From Candidatus Zixiibacteriota bacterium (GTDB taxonomy: Bacteria; Zixibacteria; MSB-5A5; WJJR01; JAJRUJ01), in assembly GCA_024277855.1 (NCBI GenBank), contig JAJRUJ010000104.1, positions 1 to 59,076 on the forward strand: a stretch of DNA of 59,076 nt. Reading direction: 5' to 3'. The position numbers and the translations under genes were made by a program. Positions 54,152 through 59,076 of this stretch are shown here, in pieces; within the stretch, counting starts at the first letter, position 1, and every line of letters starts with the position of its first letter. A model generated the notes under the pieces. It made no database searches and was not told the DNA's origin. It saw nothing but the letters and a program-made list of their open reading frames with translations.

Positions 54152-56488
54152 ATGGCAAAAAAACATCCGACAAAAAAATCTCCCGTAAAAGACAAAACAA
54201 GCTGGTGGGCTGCGCCGTCTCGCAATTTTGAATTTGGACTGGTTTTATTGGCATTAATCCTGCGGTTGATTTACCTGTTACAAGTCCGTGACAACCCCCA
54301 TTTCTATCAGCCGACAATGGATCCGGAATTCCACCTCCGTTGGGCGCAAAGCATCCTTGCCGGGGGATTCTGGGGCAGTGAAGTATTTTTTCGCGCCCCG
54401 CTCTATCCGTATCTCCTGGCCTTGTTTCATGTGGTAAGCGGGGGCGATTTGTTTTATGTCCGTCTGCTCCAGCATGGCCTCGGTGTCGTCGCGGTCTGGG
54501 GGCTGTATCGTCTGGGACGAGCGACAATCTCCGAACCGGCGGGCAAGATCGCGGGGATATTGGCCGCGTGTTATGCGCCGCTTATCTATTTTGAGGACGA
54601 ACTGCTGCTGGATTTTCTGCTGGTCGGTTTCACCGTCCTTTTATTTTATGGCCTGTTGCAGTGCAGTCGACTCCGGCAGACACGATGGCTGTGGGTCACT
54701 GGTCTAACGATCGGATTGTTTGCAATTACGCGGCCGACGATCCTGGTTTGTGTGCCCATTTTTGTCTGGTGGGTCTGGAAGGAGGCACCGGTTGAATCTG
54801 CGACCGCCGGGCGATTGAGACGTGTCACCCTTATCCTGGCCGGCATACTGATTCCGATCCTGCCGGTAACCGTCCGCAATGCGGTGGTCGGTAATGACTT
54901 TGTCCTGATCTCTTCCCAGGGCGGAATCAACTTTTTCATCGGCAATAATGCCGAGGCCGACGGGCTTTCGGCGGCGATGCCCGAACCCTGGGGCCACACC
55001 TGGCAGTTGGCTGACGTGCGGGCCTATGCCGACAAACAAGCCGGCAGGTCGCTCAAGCCCTCCGAACTTTCAGATTTCTGGCTCGGGCGCGCCATAGACT
55101 GGTGGGGTAACGATCCCCAAGCGGCCCTGCAACTGACTGGGAAAAAAGCCATACTGCTTTTGACCAATCGCGAAGTATCGAACAATCAAAACATCGACTA
55201 TTTCTGGAGAAACTATGCCCCTATCGTCAGTTTTTTGCCGTTGTCGTTTGGTATTGTCGCGGCTTTCGGCCTTGTCGGACTGTTTGTCTCGATTCGACGA
55301 AACCGGCTGGTGGGCCTCATGTTGGTTTTCCTGGGTATCTATGGTTTGACCGTTGTGGCCTTCTTTGTGCCGGGGCGATTCCGGCTCCCGCTGATACCTA
55401 TACTCTTACTTGGTTGCGGAGGATTTATTGACATGGCAACTACCTCGTTGCGCAGGAAAGTTTTTAAATGGATCGGACTGGCGGCAATCCCGCTGGCGGT
55501 TATCCTGGTTATCTCATTTGGCTCATGGTACCAAACCGCGCCGCAAACCGACGCACAGGCTTTATACCAGCAGGGGAATGCCGCGTTGCGCGAGCAGAAT
55601 TACACCGAGGCGATCCGGCTATTCAAAGAGACACTGGCCGCCCATCCCGGTTATCCCGAGGCCCATCTAAACCTCGGCGTGGCCTATTTCCACAAGCGAA
55701 TGGTCCGGGACGCCGAAGAACAATTCCAGCAAGAGCTCGAGGTGAATCCCCGGTCGGCTAAAGCGTACGCCAATCTGGCCGGCCTCAAGGATGTACAGGG
55801 AGACCCGGTCAACGCCGAAAAATATGCCCTTAAGGCGCGACAGTATGACCCGGAAAATGCGGCGGCAATCCTGACCCTCTGCAATGTCTATGGACAAATG
55901 CATAAATATGACCAGGCGATCGCATTGATGGACGAAGCGCCCGAGTGGATCGTCAACTCCCCGGCGGGACTCAACGCCCTGGGGGGGGCCTACCTGAACA
56001 AGGGTCAATATGACAAGGCCGAAAAATACCTGCTGGTTTTGGCTGAAGGGCGGGCACGCCGCGATCCGAAAGATTTTCGCGTCGAGCAGAGAACCTTTAC
56101 CAATGATCTGGGGTATGCCAATATCACTACACTCGAAGCCCGGGCGAATTATAACCTGGGATGGTCGTGGGCCAGACGCGGCGATGTGCCAAAATCCATT
56201 GAGTTCTTTAGTAAAGCGATCGAACTGGACAGCAAATTCCATGAAGCGCTGGCCAATATCGGGGCCGCCTATATCAGTTTGAAACGACCAGACACGGCGT
56301 TGGTTGTCTTTGAACGAGCGCTGAAACTCCAGCCCAACAATGCCGGATATCTGCATAATGTCGGGATCGCCAAGCTCGAACTCGGCGACACCACAGGGGC
56401 GATTGCCGAATTCCAGCGGGCCTTAAAGATCGATCCAAACTTCGGCCCGTCCGGCCGCAAGCTGAAAGCACTGGGTATGGCCCCGTAA
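54152..56488 (+). CDS. GT-C glycosyltransferase (GT39/PMT-like) fused to TPR repeats
   Basis: A 778-residue inner-membrane protein. After a basic N-terminus, about eleven TM helices span residues 28-460. The first outer loop (QPTMDPEFHLRWAQSILAG) carries the acidic residue typical of PMT_2/ArnT-type GT-C enzymes, which transfer sugars from polyprenyl-phosphate donors; RAPLYPYLLALF is the second family motif. The soluble C-terminus (about 468-778) has at least eight TPR units (ALYQQGNAALREQNYTEAIRLFKETLAAHP and later ELDSKFHEALANIGAAY). TPR tails suggest binding of a protein substrate or partner. Acceptor unknown. It is monocistronic, ending at a hairpin terminator. Confidence 0.9.
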   Translation: MAKKHPTKKSPVKDKTSWWAAPSRNFEFGLVLLALILRLIYLLQVRDNPHFYQPTMDPEFHLRWAQSILAGGFWGSEVFFRAPLYPYLLALFHVVSGGDLFYVRLLQHGLGVVAVWGLYRLGRATISEPAGKIAGILAACYAPLIYFEDELLLDFLLVGFTVLLFYGLLQCSRLRQTRWLWVTGLTIGLFAITRPTILVCVPIFVWWVWKEAPVESATAGRLRRVTLILAGILIPILPVTVRNAVVGNDFVLISSQGGINFFIGNNAEADGLSAAMPEPWGHTWQLADVRAYADKQAGRSLKPSELSDFWLGRAIDWWGNDPQAALQLTGKKAILLLTNREVSNNQNIDYFWRNYAPIVSFLPLSFGIVAAFGLVGLFVSIRRNRLVGLMLVFLGIYGLTVVAFFVPGRFRLPLIPILLLGCGGFIDMATTSLRRKVFKWIGLAAIPLAVILVISFGSWYQTAPQTDAQALYQQGNAALREQNYTEAIRLFKETLAAHPGYPEAHLNLGVAYFHKRMVRDAEEQFQQELEVNPRSAKAYANLAGLKDVQGDPVNAEKYALKARQYDPENAAAILTLCNVYGQMHKYDQAIALMDEAPEWIVNSPAGLNALGGAYLNKGQYDKAEKYLLVLAEGRARRDPKDFRVEQRTFTNDLGYANITTLEARANYNLGWSWARRGDVPKSIEFFSKAIELDSKFHEALANIGAAYISLKRPDTALVVFERALKLQPNNAGYLHNVGIAKLELGDTTGAIAEFQRALKIDPNFGPSGRKLKALGMAP

Positions 56489-56642
56489 CGTCAAGATTGC
56501 CAATGCAGTCCCGACCGGATGACACATCGAAAAATCACGGAAAGGTCAAATGCGCCAATCCTGGTCATAGCTCAACCGAGGTTTGATAGTTACAAATCTT
56601 TTATTGGTGCCTGTGGACATCTACGCTAACCACCAAATAATA

Positions 56643-56667
56643 AAGGGGACTCGTTCCGAGTCCCCTT
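56643..56667. terminator. Bidirectional terminator
   Basis: A perfect 11-bp stem (AAGGGGACTCG / CGAGTCCCCTT) with a 3-nt loop between convergent genes (54152-56488 plus, 56704-58689 minus). T-rich tails follow on both strands. Confidence 0.8.
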
Positions 56668-56703
56668 CTCTATATTCAGCATTACCTCTGAATGATCCAG
56701 AGT

Positions 56704-58689
56704 TTACTCGTTGAACCACGTCAGCATCGTCCGGAACACCTCCACCATTTGCTCGTGCTTAATGCCATATGGTGAGAACGAGAACCAAGCCGATTTAAAG
56801 ACCGGATCAAACTCACTCGGGCCGATATATCGAACGGCACAGACTTTGTCATTCGGATAGGCAGTGCTGGAATACCGGCTGACATAGGTATAGATCGGTT
56901 CGGCGGCGCTTCCCCGCTGAATAAAGTTCGCGTCGGGAATCGTTTTGAAGCGGAAATCAACAATTCCGGCCAATACACGAACCTGGTCGTTAATGTAGTA
57001 GTCCTTTGTCAACGCGGTATCGACATTCAACGGCGTAAAGACGCCGACCATATCTCCGACCGGCTTGGCCCCGATAAAATCGTCGATTCCCGGGATGAAG
57101 TGGAAGACCAGATTGGAATCGACCGTGATACTGCGTTTGGTCCAGAGGGGTAGATAGATGGCCTCAATATCGAAATAGAAATCGGCCACACCGCCAGCCG
57201 GGAACACAGTCGGTTCGCCGATACGCAACGGCTCCTCATTGAGAAAACAGTTGCGTCCAAAGACCCAGACATTGCCGCCGACATTCATATATTCGGCCAG
57301 TATCTCGGCATTGTCATCAGAAATCTTACTGACATCGTCATCATCGACGATCAGGACGAGAGGATAACGAGTGACTTGCTCGAGGGTCAACGATGGATTC
57401 GGCCTGGGTGTGTTCCACAACCGATAGAAATCAGGCGAATCGGCATCCATATCGATGGCGCCGTCAGTGGCATCATACAAGATATCGAATATCCGATCAT
57501 GCAACAAATCGTAGTTGACGACTCCGTCAGCACCGGAGCCCATCGGGGACAACGGTTGTAACGCACTGCTGTAGTTGACGTCATCGACGAAGAAGATTTG
57601 TTTTTCAAATTTGGGATCGATGACTTTAAAGGTCACGCAAGCGGGTGACGGATCAGCGGCGAAGGCATCATCGCGTGCGCGAACCTCAAAGAGGAAATAC
57701 GCCTCGCGGGTAGTATCGACACTGCCATTTTGATCCACGACACGCCAGAAGTCAAACAATGTCGCCGATTTACTTAAAACCCAGACACCATAAGGCCGAC
57801 GCACCCATTCGCCGTCGGCGGTCAACGAATCGCCGGAATCGAAGACCAGCATATCCGGGTCAGTGGTATCGGCTTCCTCCGGTGAAGCGAACGGCCCGAA
57901 TACCCGATACCAGAATTCAAAGTCGGGCTGAGTACGCGGGTAGTCGGCAGAATCCGAGCCGGTCCAGGACAAGGGGATGCCCGCAAAAGTCGGCAGCGGC
58001 CGCCGGACATTCAGATACGATACCGCGCTGAACGGGATCGCATTTTCAATCTTGGTCTGCGGCCAGTGATTGTTGCGAAGGTATTCCCGGAATTTAATTT
58101 CCGAGGCGGCATTGTCATCATCGATGGCCCGAATAAACATGTACTGCTGAATTGACTCAGATACACAGTTCAGGGTATCGTAGACAACTTGCCCATCGAC
58201 GAAGCCGACCGAGTCCTGTTCACAGTCCATCACATAAGTCGTGCAGGGCGGTGTGCAGGTTTCATCGACCTGCACAACATAGTTTGTATCAAACGAGGCA
58301 AACAGGCGGATATTGTCACGCGTGGCCGTCTGGACCGAATCCACCCAGATTGTCAACCAATCGAAGTCATTTTCGCTGTCGGCATATTCCAGATAGAGCA
58401 CCGGCGGAAGTGTGTCGATGGCGACTCCTCGGCTTTCCAGATAATCGACAACGTCGACCTGCCGTAAGACGGCGTATTGGTATTGTTCAATGGTGCCGTC
58501 ATTGTCGGTACCGTACCAGAACAGCGTTGGGTTGACAGAAAAAGTGGTGCCATCAACCGGGATATTGGCGAAAAACACTCGCGGGGGATTATTCGGCGGC
58601 GCCGAGCCCTGATTCGTCTGATCACAGCCGGCCAGAGCAAAAACCATGATCACGCCCACGACCGCTGCCAGTTTCCACATCCGGAACAT
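56704..58689 (-). CDS. Large lipoprotein of unknown function with GATase-like segment
   Basis: A 661-residue lipoprotein. The ATG at 58689 follows AAGGAG; lipobox ALAGC (Cys about 22). The N-terminal half has fibronectin-like beta strands (NPPRVFFANIPVDGTTFSVNPTLFWYGTDNDGTIEQYQYAVL), typical of FCB surface lipoproteins. The later LVLIVDDDDVSKISDDNAEILAEYMNVGGNVWVFGRN resembles the GATase1-like fold found in GldG-type and ThuA-like proteins, without a visible catalytic Cys. Its C-terminus (WFSFSPYGIKHEQMVEVFRTMLTWFNE) also fits that fold. It follows the PorV-like gene at the window edge. Function unknown. Confidence 0.8.
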   Translation of the reverse strand: MFRMWKLAAVVGVIMVFALAGCDQTNQGSAPPNNPPRVFFANIPVDGTTFSVNPTLFWYGTDNDGTIEQYQYAVLRQVDVVDYLESRGVAIDTLPPVLYLEYADSENDFDWLTIWVDSVQTATRDNIRLFASFDTNYVVQVDETCTPPCTTYVMDCEQDSVGFVDGQVVYDTLNCVSESIQQYMFIRAIDDDNAASEIKFREYLRNNHWPQTKIENAIPFSAVSYLNVRRPLPTFAGIPLSWTGSDSADYPRTQPDFEFWYRVFGPFASPEEADTTDPDMLVFDSGDSLTADGEWVRRPYGVWVLSKSATLFDFWRVVDQNGSVDTTREAYFLFEVRARDDAFAADPSPACVTFKVIDPKFEKQIFFVDDVNYSSALQPLSPMGSGADGVVNYDLLHDRIFDILYDATDGAIDMDADSPDFYRLWNTPRPNPSLTLEQVTRYPLVLIVDDDDVSKISDDNAEILAEYMNVGGNVWVFGRNCFLNEEPLRIGEPTVFPAGGVADFYFDIEAIYLPLWTKRSITVDSNLVFHFIPGIDDFIGAKPVGDMVGVFTPLNVDTALTKDYYINDQVRVLAGIVDFRFKTIPDANFIQRGSAAEPIYTYVSRYSSTAYPNDKVCAVRYIGPSEFDPVFKSAWFSFSPYGIKHEQMVEVFRTMLTWFNE

Positions 58690-58772
58690 TCGGTTTACTC
58701 CTTCTACTAAATGGTGCAACGAATTTTTTCTATCCCTGAGGTCTGAGCGACCTTTTTGTTGTTTCTTCGCGA

Positions 58773-59076
58773 TTAGAATGTCAGGTTAAGGGTATATCGG
58801 TCGATATTGCCCAGGACATCAAAGTCCTGACGCGCGTAATCGATCGACAGTTTCCGCTCATTGCCCACCGGCAGACGAAAACCCAAACCCCAGGTCACTC
58901 CCGACAAATCATGCTCAAAACGATCACCGACCCGGAACGCAATCATGTCGTTGTACCAGTATTCCAGGCCCGCATTATACTTCTCCAAATTGTCCGACGG
59001 ATGAGCGCCCTCCATCGCAAAAGTCGCCCGATGATTCGAACCGTCCAAAACGTCGATCGCCGCACCAAAATGAAAG
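58773..59076 (-). CDS. PorV/PorQ-like outer-membrane protein, C-terminal part (5' end beyond window)
   Basis: Only the last ~100 residues are visible; the frame is open to the edge and reads FHFGAAIDVLDGSNHRATFAMEG, then AGLEYWYNDMIAFRVGDRFEHDLSGVTWGLGFRLP and VGNERKLSIDYARQDFDV, closing with LGNIDRYTLNLTF. The strand pattern, GAEY-like hairpin and C-terminal Phe match the last strands of PorV/UPF0164 barrels, as in the complete paralogue at 7037-8017. It lies 83 bp upstream of the large lipoprotein gene on the same strand. Confidence 0.78.
   Translation of the reverse strand, partial: FHFGAAIDVLDGSNHRATFAMEGAHPSDNLEKYNAGLEYWYNDMIAFRVGDRFEHDLSGVTWGLGFRLPVGNERKLSIDYARQDFDVLGNIDRYTLNLTF

Overview
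The window is a chromosomal segment of a Gram-negative bacterium, most likely an uncultured member of the FCB (Fibrobacteres-Chlorobi-Bacteroidetes) superphylum such as a Zixibacteria-like lineage. This rests on an LptE outer-membrane lipoprotein, PorV/PorQ-type barrels, GldA/F/G-like ABC genes, and large secreted proteins that end in a YPNPFN...(K/R)MxxL(K/R) sorting domain. Dockerin and PKD modules and an HEFNH metalloprotease of the MXAN_6640 type fit the same picture. Exact placement needs the 16S gene, of which only the 5' ~900 nt are present. No IS element, prophage, integrase or CRISPR array was seen.

Layout. 1-1670: 5' part of a 16S gene (minus) with its leader, then tRNA-Thr(CGT) and tRNA-Phe(GAA) behind their own promoter. 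1719-8017: a secreted protein, a GNAT enzyme, a mercury-type MerR with a cysteine-rich thioredoxin-fold partner, two methyltransferases, a DnaQ-WYL fusion, an interrupted lipoprotein gene and a PorV-like barrel. 8273-14491: lptE, hutI, a radical-SAM-like/DUF2344 fusion lacking the cluster cysteines, a small zinc ribbon, cysE and cysK. 14675-19597: a giant PKD/dockerin/sorting-domain protein beside a cohesin lipoprotein. 19964-25449 (plus): a PEGA Ser/Thr kinase, a TPR/CsgG-like lipoprotein, an outer-membrane barrel and an interrupted secreted protein. 25503-30187: a GldA-GldF-GldG-DUF4340-AcpS operon. 30360-34654: an OmpA/Pal lipoprotein, a dockerin metalloprotease, a DUF4292-like lipoprotein and a site-2 protease. 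34757-44488: a long minus-strand housekeeping run, rplM-rpsI-rpsB-tsf-pyrH-frr-uppS-cdsA-ubiA-nlpC-uvrC-mpg. 44675-59076: an alpha/beta hydrolase, an M6 protease split by a frameshift, a subtilisin, another sorting-domain protein, a GT39-TPR membrane protein, a large lipoprotein and a second PorV-like barrel (cut by the window end).

How the genes fit together. The main theme is export and display of large proteins on the cell surface. Four proteins carry type IX-like C-terminal sorting domains, two PorV-like proteins could act in that export, and two proteins carry dockerins while an adjacent lipoprotein carries a cohesin. This suggests a cohesin-dockerin surface scaffold built from proteases and PKD proteins instead of carbohydrate-active enzymes. 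The kinase cluster looks like an envelope signalling or surveillance unit. Three genes are disrupted (two in-frame TAA codons, one -1 frameshift), so assembly error and real decay must be separated before those proteins are interpreted.
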